A DNA stretch of 64,000 bases from M30B19 sp041741535 (GCA_041741535.1 JBGSJV010000062.1:88781-152780); one strand, 5' to 3'; positions 34,253 to 44,122 are shown, counted from the stretch's first letter. The notes: a model not told the origin generated them from the letters alone. Numbers and translations are program-made.

Positions 34253-35246
34253 GCGCGGCCACCATCGTACCCGCCGCAATCCCTGCCGCGATCAATGCGG
34301 GAGCAGCGGCCAACATTGCCAAGCCCCACTTTCGTCCGGTGGGAGCGTTCGCCGCTGGCCACAGCCAAGGAACCCACCAAAGACTAACGGCATACAGTCC
34401 CGCCAAACCCAGTTCGACCTCCGCGAACAAATGACCCAGGACGACAAGCAACCCCGCCGAACCAGTCAACCACCCCGCCAACGAACGAGCCGCGAGCATG
34501 GACAACGGTCGGCTCTGCCCACGATGCGGCAACCAAGCTTCGATCAGCCAAGCAATGGGCAGCGCGCTAAAGATGAGTAGCTGCAGCGCCACCGACAGCG
34601 TCCCAGAGGTGGCCAGCAGTAGTGTGCCACTGAGCGTCAGCGCCAACACCGACAACAAATGCACGTTGCTATCGCCCTCCAGCCCCGGCCGCGCGCTTAC
34701 GTGGCCATCTTTTTCCAGGCTCCAGCGACGAAACCACTGCCATTGTCCCAACCAAGGCAAACACAGCGCCAAAGAGGGAATCAGGACGTAGGCTGCCTTG
34801 CTTAGCGCGCTTTCCGTGGGCATGAAATACAAACTACCCATCAGCATCTTCTGAAACATCAGGCATCCAAGCCCAAAGAGAATGGCGACCACGACGACTC
34901 CACCCACGACAGTCCGAAAGTAACGGGCGAAAATGCCTAACAACAGACTGGTTGCAAACAAAACCAACATCACGCCCATCATCCATTGATCACCAACTTG
35001 CGGCGACAACCAGGACTCCCATGTTTCGCGAATCAACGCAAAACCTTCACCAAACGTTTGCTTTTCCTCAGGCAACACGAACCAACGGGGCAAGACTTTT
35101 TGAATCAACAATCCTAACGCACTACTCAAGACCACGGCGATTCCGTAAGCCGCCCACAGCGGTAGCCCACAACCGATGCGACCCAGTCGAACCACAGCGA
35201 TCGCCACCACCATCGCCAACACCACGGAAAGAGGAATCTCGATCAT
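34245..35246 (-). CDS. Hypothetical polytopic membrane protein
   Basis: A 333-residue protein of about nine or ten membrane helices, rich in Leu, Ala, Gly and Val, with no recognised family. A polar loop near residues 54-85 (LPEEKQTFGEGFALIRETWE) and another near 180-195 separate the helix groups. There is no transporter or enzyme motif. It starts seven bases after the tsaD stop and overlaps the hemW start by eight bases, so all three genes are translated as one unit. The functional link to tRNA modification or haem delivery is not evident. Confidence 0.75.
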   Translation of the reverse strand: MIEIPLSVVLAMVVAIAVVRLGRIGCGLPLWAAYGIAVVLSSALGLLIQKVLPRWFVLPEEKQTFGEGFALIRETWESWLSPQVGDQWMMGVMLVLFATSLLLGIFARYFRTVVGGVVVVAILFGLGCLMFQKMLMGSLYFMPTESALSKAAYVLIPSLALCLPWLGQWQWFRRWSLEKDGHVSARPGLEGDSNVHLLSVLALTLSGTLLLATSGTLSVALQLLIFSALPIAWLIEAWLPHRGQSRPLSMLAARSLAGWLTGSAGLLVVLGHLFAEVELGLAGLYAVSLWWVPWLWPAANAPTGRKWGLAMLAAAPALIAAGIAAGTMVAAHG

Positions 35247-35253
35247 TGTTCAA

Positions 35254-36276
35254 CTATCTTTCCAAACCAGGGTAGATGTCCAGATCCAATGACTCGAAAC
35301 GCCCCGCGCGATATTTTTCAATCGCAATTGCCCCCATGACCGCATTATCGGTACATAATTCGGGAGGAGCAATCCAAAGGGTCGCTCCCAGTTCCTGCAT
35401 AGCCTGCTGGAGCTGCGCGCGGAATAAACGATTGGCCGCTACCCCGCCGCCCACACACAACGTCTGTAGTCCCGTTTGCTCGATTGCTTGACGGCACTTG
35501 CTCACCAAACAGTCGACGGCCGCTTGCTGAAAACTGGCTGCCACGTCGGCGACTTGTTGCGGGCTTAGTTGTGTTGGATCCACCACCGGGCGGCCTTGAC
35601 CGTACAAGCTGTAACGCACGGCTGTCTTTAATCCGGAAAAACTGAACTTCAGCGGATCATCGCGATGTGTGAACGGCCGAGGATAATGGTACGCTTGAGG
35701 ATCGCCGTTGACGGCCGCTTGACTGATTGCGGGTCCACCAGGGAAATCCAAGCCCAACATGGCGGCCACTTTATCAAACGCCTCGCCCGCCGCGTCATCG
35801 ATCGTGCCACCCAAGTATTGAAACGTGAGAGGATCATCGCAGCGATAAAAGTTCGAGTGCCCCCCGCTCACAATAAAACCCACGCAGGGAAAGACTTCGA
35901 CACCCGCCGCGACACGACAAGCATATACATGGGCGTGCAGATGGTTGATGGCAATCAGCGGCAAGTTCCAAGCCCAGGCCAACGACTTGGCGGCACACAA
36001 GCCAATCAACAAGGAGCCCGCAAGTCCCGGAGTATTGGCGACCGCAACCGCCGCCAACTCGTCGGGAGTGCATTTCGACTTGCGCAATGCCAGATCAATC
36101 ACCGGCAAAATGGTTTGCACATGTTGGCGGGCCGCAACTTCAGGGACCACGCCACGGAATCGTCGATGCAGCGTTTCTTGAGACGCCACCACTTCGCCCA
36201 AAACTTGCAAATCTTCGCCAATGACGGCAGCCGCCGTTTCATCGCACGTTGATTCAATTGTCAGAAACTTGAGCAT
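35254..36276 (-). CDS. tsaD: tRNA N6-threonylcarbamoyladenosine transferase
   Basis: A 340-residue ASKHA-fold enzyme that puts the threonylcarbamoyl group on A37 of ANN-decoding tRNAs. It opens MLKFLTIESTCDETAAAV. Iron-binding histidines are in INHLHAHVYAC, the nucleotide motif is FIVSGGHSNFY, and GGVAANRLFR and CTDNAVMGAIA follow. It is essential in most bacteria. Start ATG at 36276. It leads a three-gene leftward unit with the membrane protein and hemW. Confidence 0.96.
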   Translation of the reverse strand: MLKFLTIESTCDETAAAVIGEDLQVLGEVVASQETLHRRFRGVVPEVAARQHVQTILPVIDLALRKSKCTPDELAAVAVANTPGLAGSLLIGLCAAKSLAWAWNLPLIAINHLHAHVYACRVAAGVEVFPCVGFIVSGGHSNFYRCDDPLTFQYLGGTIDDAAGEAFDKVAAMLGLDFPGGPAISQAAVNGDPQAYHYPRPFTHRDDPLKFSFSGLKTAVRYSLYGQGRPVVDPTQLSPQQVADVAASFQQAAVDCLVSKCRQAIEQTGLQTLCVGGGVAANRLFRAQLQQAMQELGATLWIAPPELCTDNAVMGAIAIEKYRAGRFESLDLDIYPGLER

Positions 36277-36306
36277 CTTCTCCCGATCATCAGCATTCCG
36301 CCCGGT

Positions 36307-37755
36307 TCAGCGACCGCGGGCCGGCTGCCAATTCCCGGTCACGCCACCCGCAGGATCATATCCGAACTGCGGTTGATTGTAGCTGACCGGAGCGATTTCT
36401 CGGAAGTCGGTGGACGCGGCCGTCGACCGAAACCAAGCGTCGGTCCGAATATCGGTGAGTCGGCCATCCACGATCGGCTGCCGGAGCAACATCGCCAACT
36501 GCTGCGGCACAGGAACATTTGGGCCAGCGACCCGGAATGCGTACTGGGCAATGGCCTCGTTGTAACGAGTCACCCCACTCAACCACAACAGATAAGCCGA
36601 TTGCCGCAACTGCAGCATCGCCGCCATCTTTTGCAAGTCACCACTGGAGCGAGCTCGTTCCCATTCTTGATCGGCCCAGTCGATCAACTGTTCGTCGTCC
36701 AAGGCGCCTTGTTTGCGTTGATCCACTTGTTGAGCCAGCACCGCCAAATCCGTCGACACCGACACTTGTTGCTGCAACACGCTCAGCTTCGTATCGTAAG
36801 AACCAAGGAAGGGTGCATCCACGGGCCGCGGCTGTTGCGTCATTCCGTGTCGTTGAAGCCAAAGCCCCAAGTGCTCTTGTTCGGCCTCGACGGTTGAGTT
36901 CGCTTGTTCGATCTGCAGATTCAGCATTTCGACCATTGTTCGTGCCAAGGGCTGCTGCGATTGTTGCGAAGTTGCCCGTTGCCAAGTTTCCAAAGATTCG
37001 CGATGAATGTGCACCGCGACAATTGCCTCGCTCAATCGCCAATACTCCCGAATCATCGGGATGCGATCCTCGCCACTTGTGTTCTGCAAAAGCGATTTAA
37101 CTTCGACGGCCTCGCCGGATACGTTGGCGGTTGCCAAGACTTCACGCCACCAAGCCGAGTACCGTTGCTCCATCGGACTCAATCCACCGTCGGCAGCTTG
37201 TGATTCGAAGTTGATGCGCTGAATATCGTTGCTCGGGTCGTTGCTTGCGGTATTGCCCAAGTTCCGATTCGCCGAGAAAGTCGCGGAATCGTCCAATTGT
37301 ACAACGCCACGATCGATCGCCCCGTTCCCACCCACTAACGGGCTGGTGTTTGCTGAGTTTGGTTGCAGTCCACCGACCGGTTGCATCAGCGGATTTGAAG
37401 ACACAGGTCCATTGGGCAAGGGACCATTTGGCAAGGAATTGCGCAAGCCATTGTTCCCCGCCGCTACCGGGCCAAGTGGAGAGCCTAGCGGTGTCGGCGC
37501 CAGCGAACTCGGAGTTGGCTGCGGCTGCAGTTGCGCGGGAGGTAGTTGCGATGGTCCCAACTGCGTTGGTGACACTTGCGTTGGTGACAATTGTGTCGGT
37601 GACAAATGTGTCGGTGACAAATGTGTCGGTGCCAGTGTCGACGATTGACCGGACGGGCGGAGGGGAGAGTCGGGCAATTGGGCCCCAACCGGGGCGGTCG
37701 CCGCAGCCAAGAGAACCATACAAATCCGACTAAACCACTGAGTTGGCTGCACCAT
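36307..37755 (-). CDS. Secreted protein with Pro/Thr pentapeptide repeats, unknown function
   Basis: A 482-residue protein with a signal peptide (to about residue 25, LLAAATAPVGAQ). Residues 40-85 are imperfect pentapeptide repeats (LAPTH, LSPTH, LSPTQ, LSPTQ, VSPTQ, LGPSQ), then a long Asn/Pro/Gly-rich disordered part. From about 195 to 470 it is helical and soluble with Gln-rich heptad-like stretches (EMLNLQIEQANSTVEAEQEH), which recalls outer-membrane-factor coiled coils without clear homology. The gene lies 30 bases upstream of tsaD on the same strand. I do not recognise the family. Confidence 0.72.
   Translation of the reverse strand: MVQPTQWFSRICMVLLAAATAPVGAQLPDSPLRPSGQSSTLAPTHLSPTHLSPTQLSPTQVSPTQLGPSQLPPAQLQPQPTPSSLAPTPLGSPLGPVAAGNNGLRNSLPNGPLPNGPVSSNPLMQPVGGLQPNSANTSPLVGGNGAIDRGVVQLDDSATFSANRNLGNTASNDPSNDIQRINFESQAADGGLSPMEQRYSAWWREVLATANVSGEAVEVKSLLQNTSGEDRIPMIREYWRLSEAIVAVHIHRESLETWQRATSQQSQQPLARTMVEMLNLQIEQANSTVEAEQEHLGLWLQRHGMTQQPRPVDAPFLGSYDTKLSVLQQQVSVSTDLAVLAQQVDQRKQGALDDEQLIDWADQEWERARSSGDLQKMAAMLQLRQSAYLLWLSGVTRYNEAIAQYAFRVAGPNVPVPQQLAMLLRQPIVDGRLTDIRTDAWFRSTAASTDFREIAPVSYNQPQFGYDPAGGVTGNWQPARGR
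37556..37636 (-). repeat. 15-bp tandem repeat within the secreted-protein gene
   Basis: Six or so imperfect 15-base units encode the PTxLS pentapeptides. The last three units, each containing GTGTCGGTGACAAAT on the plus strand, are almost identical. Unit-number variation between strains is likely. Confidence 0.75.
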
Positions 37756-38052
37756 CGACTCGCTCCATCAAGTTTGTTTGGTCCACTTCGTCCGTTCGGA
37801 ACCACTATCCAATGTGTTCCATACCGGTCGATTTGGTCAACCTGAATCCCGGGCGAGCTCGCTAATGCTAGCGAGCGTCAACCACGGCGAGCCACATAAT
37901 CTTTGATCGAATGGAGTCGGAGGGGTGCGTTTGGCAAGCCGCTGCGGTCCGTTGAGGATTGCCATTTTTATTCTTGGCAATGGTCCGCCATCGAGGGCGG
38001 GTCTGCGGGAGCGACTTGCTTCACGACCACTTTCATCTTGGGACGGTGGGCA

Positions 38053-38337
38053 CTACTCGTCATTGCCTTCCGACAAGCTCTTGAACTTGTCGCGTTCGCG
38101 GCGGGTTGCTTCCAAATCAAATACCAAGTACTTCATGTCCAACCGCAATTGGCTCAAGGCTTCTTGAACCAACGTGAGGATGCGACGGCGACGTTGCGTG
38201 CTTTCGACAACACGGCCCAAGACCGGTTGAATGCGATCGCGATATTGTGGAGGCAGTTCCGCGACCAATCCAATCAGTTGGGTCAGATCGGCGGAGAAGT
38301 CGGTTGCCGAATCGTTGACGTTTTGTGTGGCGCTCAT
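38053..38337 (-). CDS. Small conserved planctomycete protein
   Basis: A 94-residue soluble helical protein. The C-terminal 45 residues, including RRRRILTLVQEALSQLRLDM and KYLVFDLEATRRERD, are of a type I recall in other planctomycetes. No motif reveals function. The start is the ATG at 38337 with only a weak GGAAT upstream. It sits alone between two oppositely oriented secreted-protein genes. Confidence 0.7.
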   Translation of the reverse strand: MSATQNVNDSATDFSADLTQLIGLVAELPPQYRDRIQPVLGRVVESTQRRRRILTLVQEALSQLRLDMKYLVFDLEATRRERDKFKSLSEGNDE

Positions 38338-38707
38338 GGTTGCTATTCCTGTCTGGGTTTTGGGAGGAGCTGTTTCCGATGACGATCATTAGAGCAGCCC
38401 GAATGCCAATTGCAAATTTTCCGCTCACGATCCATCGTAAACGCCCTGATGCCAGTGACTTACGTCTAAATTCCGTCTTGGTTGCTTTTTGACAACATGT
38501 TGCTAAAGCACCTCATGAATGCTCTGGTCGTTGCCAAAAAATACTGGTAAAAGGCCTGTTTGAGGCACTTTCGCCGCATAAACGCAGGTTGTTGCTCAAA
38601 CGCAACTTCTACGTTGGACTTGAGGCATTTGATCAACAATTTCCCAGAAATATTCACTCCCACGTCGCTGAATTCCGCATGATCGATGCAAATTAAGAGG
38701 TTGGGCC
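38338..38707. other. Intergenic region before the glycosidase-like gene
   Basis: About 370 bases with no gene or clear repeat. A leftward frame of 65 codons (38466-38663) is present but has no ribosome binding site or recognisable content. AAGAGG precedes the next gene's ATG. Confidence 0.5.
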
Positions 38708-40888
38708 ATGTCGACGGCTAATTTCCGAACCCAGCAAACCGTCCGAACCCGTCAAAGCCTCCGAACCCAACGACGTGGCGTGGCGTGGGTCGTGTGGATC
38801 TTGGGATGGTTGATGGTCGGCAGTAACACATGGAGCCAGGAAGATAGCGTCCGCCCCAGTCGAACTCGTACCGATGGTACCGTTGTCATGGTCGATGGGC
38901 GACCCTTCGTCATTCGCGCGATCGAGTACAACGGCGAACCGATGAACATGCTCCGCGACTTGGGATTCAACACCTTGTGGCTAAGCAGCGTGCCGTCGCT
39001 CGATCAACTGCGAATGTCCCGAGAAAGTGAAATGTGGCTGATCGCTCCGCCGCCGACGGACAATGGTCCGGTGTCGATTGATTGGCAGTACGATTCAGTC
39101 TTGGCTTGGTTGGTAGGTCAAGACGTTCATTGGTTGGATCAAGATGCGATCCGACAACGTGTGGATCAGATTCGCCAAGTCGATCCGCGCCAAGATCGGC
39201 CGGTCTTGGTTCAAGCCCGCAGTGGTTTGGCCGACTACGCCCGCTTTGCTCAAATCGTTTGTGTCGGTCGTGCTTCGGTTGGTACGTCGTTTCCATTGAC
39301 CCAATACGGTCCATGGTTGCGAGTTCAACACGACCTGACGCAAGCTTATGTGCCTTTGTTGGCCGAAATTCAAACGGAGCTTCCAACGACCGTCGCCGAG
39401 CAAGCCGCTTTCTTCTCCGGAGTCAACGCACCGGTGGCGATACAATACGCGCAGTTGCGCGGGCAAGTCCTGCAAGCGACCGCCGGTGGGGCGCGCGGTT
39501 TTTTGTTTCGCAGTCGAACTCGTTTGGACGATGGCACGGAAGTTAGTTCGCAGCGACGATTGAATCTAACGTTGGTCAATCGACAATTGTTGCAAATAGC
39601 GCCGTGGATTGCTGGCGCGGTTGTGGGGACACCCTTGGAACAAACCGAGCCCAATCTGGAGGTGTCGATTCTGAAAACCAGCTTGTCGCGTTTGCTCTTG
39701 GTGCAACAGACAACCGGGCGTGAATCCTATTCGGCGGGGGCCGCAGAACGTTCGCTGCTCACGGTTCGGGACCCAGCGGCCGGCATCTCGGAACAGCCTT
39801 ATCGCATGACACCAACGGGATTGATTCCGGCAACCCACCAACGGTTGGGTGGGCAAATGGCGATCCAAATTGAAAATGCGGCGGATTGGGAGTTGTTGGT
39901 TCTGACTCAAGACCCTGCAGTGGTTCGTTATGTCGAACAAACCTCCGTGGCCGCTCAAGTTTGGACCACCCAGCAGTTGCTCATCGAGCAAGCCCAAACA
40001 TCGGCCGAATGGGCCAACCGCGTGTTTTCCGCGATGTTGCAGGCCGGGCGCGAACCCACTGGCTTGCGCGACCAAGTGATGCGCATCAACGAATTGGCGA
40101 ATTACACGCAAGCCCAAGTCACGAACAGTGATGCCTTGGCGGTCTGGGCTTCCAGTGTTCAATTGCAGCGAGAATTGGGCGCGATTCACGATTCTTTGAT
40201 TCGCGAAGCCCACGCCATGTTGCCTTGGCCGGCGGGAAGTCCCGTCGTTTTGCATCCGATCTTAGTACCGTTGCACTGGCAATCGTTAGCACGCTTGGGT
40301 GGTGTGTCCTGGTCGCCAAACGCGTTGCCAGGCGGCGACTTCGAAGACCTAGGGCATTTGACCAAGAATGGTTGGCAGCACCAGAGCGCGGGAGGCCAAT
40401 CGATTCGCACGACCGTGCAATTGCATCAAGACGCCGTCGTGGACGGCCGCCGCGGGCTGCTGTTGGCGGCCCAGCCCGATGGAGGCTTGGCTCCAAAACA
40501 AATCGAGTCCGCGCCGGTCTGGATCGTCTCGGGTCCAGTCGAGGTTCCCGCCAACCAATTGGTTCGCATCAATGGCTTTGTCAAAGTCGACACGCCCATC
40601 ACGGCTTCCAGCGATGGCTTGGTCATTCAAGAAAGTTTGGGTGGCGAAGAAATGGCCCAACGGTTTCGCTCAACCACGGGCTGGCAACCGTTCACGATTT
40701 ATCGCGCCACCAACGAGCCCCATACCTTACGTCTGAACATTGCCTTAAGCGGGTATGGGACCGCGTATGTCGATGAAGTCACTGTGCAGTTTGCTCCACT
40801 GCCAACGCCGGGGAACGTCGCACCAAACGCCCCGACCGAAAACTTGCAAAGTGCCCAACAGCCGGAACCCGCTCGATTGCCGAACTAA
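38708..40888 (+). CDS. Secreted protein, glycosidase-like N-terminal part
   Basis: A 726-residue exported protein with a signal segment near residues 22-40 (VAWVVWILGWLMVGSNTWSQ). Residues about 55-100 (VDGRPFVIRAIEYNG then EPMNMLRDLGFNTLWLSS) look like the beginning of a TIM-barrel glycoside hydrolase, and AGGARGFLFRSRTRLDD near 258 fits the same idea. The C-terminal part (about 540-700) resembles a carbohydrate-binding beta-sandwich. No catalytic acid pair could be assigned, so enzyme activity is uncertain. The next gene's ATG overlaps its TAA (TAATG), so the two are coupled. Confidence 0.72.
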   Translation: MSTANFRTQQTVRTRQSLRTQRRGVAWVVWILGWLMVGSNTWSQEDSVRPSRTRTDGTVVMVDGRPFVIRAIEYNGEPMNMLRDLGFNTLWLSSVPSLDQLRMSRESEMWLIAPPPTDNGPVSIDWQYDSVLAWLVGQDVHWLDQDAIRQRVDQIRQVDPRQDRPVLVQARSGLADYARFAQIVCVGRASVGTSFPLTQYGPWLRVQHDLTQAYVPLLAEIQTELPTTVAEQAAFFSGVNAPVAIQYAQLRGQVLQATAGGARGFLFRSRTRLDDGTEVSSQRRLNLTLVNRQLLQIAPWIAGAVVGTPLEQTEPNLEVSILKTSLSRLLLVQQTTGRESYSAGAAERSLLTVRDPAAGISEQPYRMTPTGLIPATHQRLGGQMAIQIENAADWELLVLTQDPAVVRYVEQTSVAAQVWTTQQLLIEQAQTSAEWANRVFSAMLQAGREPTGLRDQVMRINELANYTQAQVTNSDALAVWASSVQLQRELGAIHDSLIREAHAMLPWPAGSPVVLHPILVPLHWQSLARLGGVSWSPNALPGGDFEDLGHLTKNGWQHQSAGGQSIRTTVQLHQDAVVDGRRGLLLAAQPDGGLAPKQIESAPVWIVSGPVEVPANQLVRINGFVKVDTPITASSDGLVIQESLGGEEMAQRFRSTTGWQPFTIYRATNEPHTLRLNIALSGYGTAYVDEVTVQFAPLPTPGNVAPNAPTENLQSAQQPEPARLPN

Positions 40889-41814
40889 TGCCAACTCGAA
40901 CTTCCCAAGTTGTCGACGTGGAGCCGTCGTCCCCACTCAAACAAGAACTGACGAATTGGTCCGACAACGGGCCGCGGCCAGGTCGTGTTGGATTATGGAT
41001 CTTGATTGGCGCCGTGTGCTTGGGCGTCGGGATACTGGCGAATTGGCCGAACGATCCTAAAGCAGAAGTCGTCCCCGTACCTCGTCCAATCATATCCTGG
41101 CCTCCACTGGAAAAACCCCTACCCAGTTTGTGGCTCGAAGAATTGACTTGGACGGAAATCGCACAGGCCCAAGCGGCAGGTTACGACAGCGTGTTGATCG
41201 CCACCGGCGGCACCGAACAAAATGGTCCACACTTGCCGACGGGCAAACACAATGCCATCGTACGATTTGCCGCCCAGGAAATTGCAACTCGTCGTGGGCG
41301 AACTTTGCTCGCTCCTGTGTTGGCCTACGTGCCTGAGCAACCGCATCAAAATTTCCCAGGCACGATCAGCTTGCCACCCGAAGTCTTTCAAGCTGTTGTT
41401 GAAGCCGCTATCCAGAGTTTCCTCACGCAAGGATTTAAAAACGTGATCTTGTTAGGGGATAGCGGAGGCAATCAAGAGCCATTGCGCGCGGCCGCTCGGT
41501 CTTTGCAGATCCGCTGCCAATCCGGACAGCAAGTCTTGTTTCTCGATCAGTATTACGCGGGGCATGGACAAACGACTTGGCTCCAGGAGCAAGGATTCGA
41601 CGTCGCGAAATTGGGAACCCATGCGGGGTTGGCGGACACCTCCGAATGGTTGGCAGTCCAACCGAACCCTTTTCGCAACTCGGAATGGCTGGAGCGGAAA
41701 GACTTGGGCAACGACGGCAGCCCCGAATTGGCGACGGCGGAACTGGGGCACAAACTCTTGGAACTGAAAATCGCCACGGCCTTGCGTCAGCTTCAACAAG
41801 CCATTCCTCGTTAA
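40888..41814 (+). CDS. Creatininase family protein, membrane-anchored
   Basis: A 308-residue protein with an N-terminal membrane segment (residues 34-53, GLWILIGAVCLGVGILAN) and a periplasmic creatininase-like domain. The signature GGTEQNGPHLPTGKHN (108-122) differs from the usual EQHGPHLPxxTD: Glu110 is kept, but the metal-binding His is Asn112 and the Asp is His121. GTISLPPEVF is retained, and the usual GHGGN reads GDSGGN (190-195). This looks like a subfamily with a changed metal site. Creatininase-type enzymes hydrolyse amides. It is coupled to the secreted glycosidase-like gene. Confidence 0.85.
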   Translation: MPTRTSQVVDVEPSSPLKQELTNWSDNGPRPGRVGLWILIGAVCLGVGILANWPNDPKAEVVPVPRPIISWPPLEKPLPSLWLEELTWTEIAQAQAAGYDSVLIATGGTEQNGPHLPTGKHNAIVRFAAQEIATRRGRTLLAPVLAYVPEQPHQNFPGTISLPPEVFQAVVEAAIQSFLTQGFKNVILLGDSGGNQEPLRAAARSLQIRCQSGQQVLFLDQYYAGHGQTTWLQEQGFDVAKLGTHAGLADTSEWLAVQPNPFRNSEWLERKDLGNDGSPELATAELGHKLLELKIATALRQLQQAIPR

Positions 41815-42089
41815 GCTTCTTTCACGCGGCCGCAACCATGGTTGGGGTGTTGATTCTAACGTGTCGGACGATTGGTCCGATCGCAACGGCATCCGCTGTG
41901 ACAATTTGTGGGGACCGTGGGCTCGGCTCGACTGCTGCGTTTGCTACCAACGGAAGCCGCCAGGATTCTTTCGTGCACGACGGGTCCAAACGTCGAAACT
42001 TTCAAGTGCGGTCCTGACTCTTGGCTCTTTAGGGTGAACCAAGAGCCGAGGTCTTGCCCAAGTCGCTGATTTTGTATCGGAGGATTGTC

Positions 42090-43091
42090 ATGATGGAGAT
42101 TCTGTCAGCACTGTTGACCACAGCCGCTTGGTTTGGGATGTGCATGATTGTCTTTAGCGTGTTGGCCGTGTTGATCCCCTTGCATCCACGGCAGCCTCTA
42201 TGGCGACGAGAGTCCTTCCTGGATACGATTTACTGGTTCTTGCCTTCCGTGCTCTACGCGCCGCTGAGTTTGGCTATGGTCGGCGCGGGGCTCTACTTGA
42301 TGCACGGCGGCGATGAACAACGAATCGCGGCCTTTGTCAAGCAAGGTTACGCCCCGATCGCGACACTTCCGCTTTGGTTGCAGTTTGTGTTGCTTTTGGT
42401 CATCTCCGACTTTATTCAGTACTGGATTCATCGCTCCTTCCACGGAGCGACCTTCTGGAAGTTTCATGCGATTCATCATTCACCCAAAGAAGTGGATTGG
42501 ATGGTGGCGGCTCGCTTTCATCCCGTGAACTTCATCGTGTCCTCGATCTTCGTGGGAACCTTGATGATCTTGTTGGGCTTTTCTCCGGTGTTGTTTGCGA
42601 TGATGGTCCCGTTCAATTACTTGTATTCCGGGTTGGTTCACGCCAACGTCAAATGGAATTTTGGACCATTTCAGTACCTGTTCGCCAGCCCGATTTTCCA
42701 TCATTGGCACCACACGATGTCGGACCAAGGTGGGAACATGAATTTTGCCCCCACGTTGGCGATTTACGACTGGCTCTTTGGCACGTTCTACATGCCAAAG
42801 GATAAGCTTCCTGAGCAGTATGGTGTCGACAGCGACGATGTGCCCGAAGACTTTGTGGGGCAATTGTTCTATCCATTCCTGAACCCTCAAGTGCAGGAAG
42901 AACTTCATGCGGCTCGGACGCCCAAGGTGTCTGCCGAGTCAGTCCCATCGCCGGAAAACGCGGTCATCGCCGCTCAAACCGAGCCGGCTCCTGCTGTGTC
43001 CGAAACAAAAGCCACGCCGATCCCAGCCGGTGCCTGGAGCGACACCAATACTGGCAATACGACATCGACCCCTTACGTTGATGCTCCGTAA
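42090..43091 (+). CDS. Sterol desaturase/fatty acid hydroxylase family protein
   Basis: A 333-residue integral membrane di-iron enzyme. The three histidine boxes are present: HRSFH (about 127-131), HAIHH (about 139-143), and HHWHH (about 214-218). Four or more membrane helices surround them. A Pro/Thr/Ala-rich cytoplasmic tail of about 50 residues ends the protein. Members hydroxylate or desaturate sterols, fatty acids or hopanoid-like lipids. CGGAGGA six bases before the ATG at 42090 fixes the start; the longer frame from 42054 is unlikely. A short hairpin (GGCTCTT/AAGAGCC) lies just upstream. Confidence 0.92.
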   Translation: MMEILSALLTTAAWFGMCMIVFSVLAVLIPLHPRQPLWRRESFLDTIYWFLPSVLYAPLSLAMVGAGLYLMHGGDEQRIAAFVKQGYAPIATLPLWLQFVLLLVISDFIQYWIHRSFHGATFWKFHAIHHSPKEVDWMVAARFHPVNFIVSSIFVGTLMILLGFSPVLFAMMVPFNYLYSGLVHANVKWNFGPFQYLFASPIFHHWHHTMSDQGGNMNFAPTLAIYDWLFGTFYMPKDKLPEQYGVDSDDVPEDFVGQLFYPFLNPQVQEELHAARTPKVSAESVPSPENAVIAAQTEPAPAVSETKATPIPAGAWSDTNTGNTTSTPYVDAP

Positions 43092-43156
43092 ATTGGAACA
43101 CGCCTTCATTTGATGTTGGCGGTTGAATGGAGCAGCGTCTCCGATTAGTAGTCCGA

Positions 43157-44122
43157 CTATAGCGGTGCGGGTAAATCGCGACGCTCAAAGACACGACTGG
43201 CGTGCCAAATCAATCCTGTACCAATTCCAAGTAGCACCAAATTGTATGTCCAATGGCTCATTGTCAGAACATCTCCCTTGCCAAAGAAATAAAAGCTCCA
43301 AGTGGCCGCCGGGTTGGTGCTGGTTTGACTAATAAATAGAGCCGGTTCGAAGGCCGAAAAAATCGAGAGCCATCCTAGCCAACCCACCGGGGCGTAGGAC
43401 ATCGCGACGACCTTGACGATCGACATCAGTATCAACGTGATGGCCACCCCGCCGATGGCTCGCCAACGATAACGATCATAGGCTGAGAAGGCCGTAGCCA
43501 ATCCCAACATGGTGACCCCCAGCGCAAACAGATTAACGGCTCCTGGCCAAAACGCGCGCCAATTAACCAACTCATACATAGGCACACGCATTTCTATGGG
43601 TTTCGCAAACGGGATTGGCACGGAAGTTCCAATCAATGGAATGGTGATCGCAGGATAATAGGCTTCATTCGCTTGAATCGTGGCTACACCCAACCAAGTC
43701 CCGATCAGCGACGCCATGGCCAACATCGTCACGCCCGCCAGTGCGTAAAACAACGGTACGAAGAACGCACGGCGCCGCGAGATCGGCTGGGCCAATAACA
43801 TCTCCATCGTCCCGCGCGACAATTCACCACTTACCAAGTCGGACCCGCGCGAGATACACCAAATGGCCATGATCAACATGACCATCGGCTCTTCGAACCC
43901 AATCGACACTCGCCCGGTATGCGTCACGATAAATGAGAAATCCACGCGCACCAACGAGCGAATCTGATTGGGCAACAACTCCAAGATTTGTTGGAAACGC
44001 CCCGAATCGAGTCGTGAAACCAACCACACCCGCAACCAGAAAAAAAAACACATCAACACCAGGCAGCCGCCAAGTAACCAACGGGTCTCCAGCCAGGTCT
44101 TGCGTAACAATGGTCCAATCAT
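43157..44122 (-). CDS. ABC transporter permease (ABC-2-like)
   Basis: A 321-residue membrane protein with about six helices. MAIWCISRGSDLVSGELSRG and TMEMLLAQPISRRRAFFVPL match the ABC-2 permease pattern, where an early-exit sensor loop follows the second helix. Its ATG overlaps the ATPase gene's stop by four bases, so it is the partner subunit. Such pairs export lipids, drugs or peptides; the substrate is unknown. Confidence 0.9.
   Translation of the reverse strand: MIGPLLRKTWLETRWLLGGCLVLMCFFFWLRVWLVSRLDSGRFQQILELLPNQIRSLVRVDFSFIVTHTGRVSIGFEEPMVMLIMAIWCISRGSDLVSGELSRGTMEMLLAQPISRRRAFFVPLFYALAGVTMLAMASLIGTWLGVATIQANEAYYPAITIPLIGTSVPIPFAKPIEMRVPMYELVNWRAFWPGAVNLFALGVTMLGLATAFSAYDRYRWRAIGGVAITLILMSIVKVVAMSYAPVGWLGWLSIFSAFEPALFISQTSTNPAATWSFYFFGKGDVLTMSHWTYNLVLLGIGTGLIWHASRVFERRDLPAPL

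Noticed and set aside
37556..37636. CRISPR or minisatellite independent of a gene
   Set aside because: The 15-base units lie inside an open frame with a signal peptide and translate to regular pentapeptides.
38466..38663. Small minus-strand gene of 65 codons
   Set aside because: It has no ribosome binding site, no recognisable family and an unusual residue mix. Chance open frame in a spacer.
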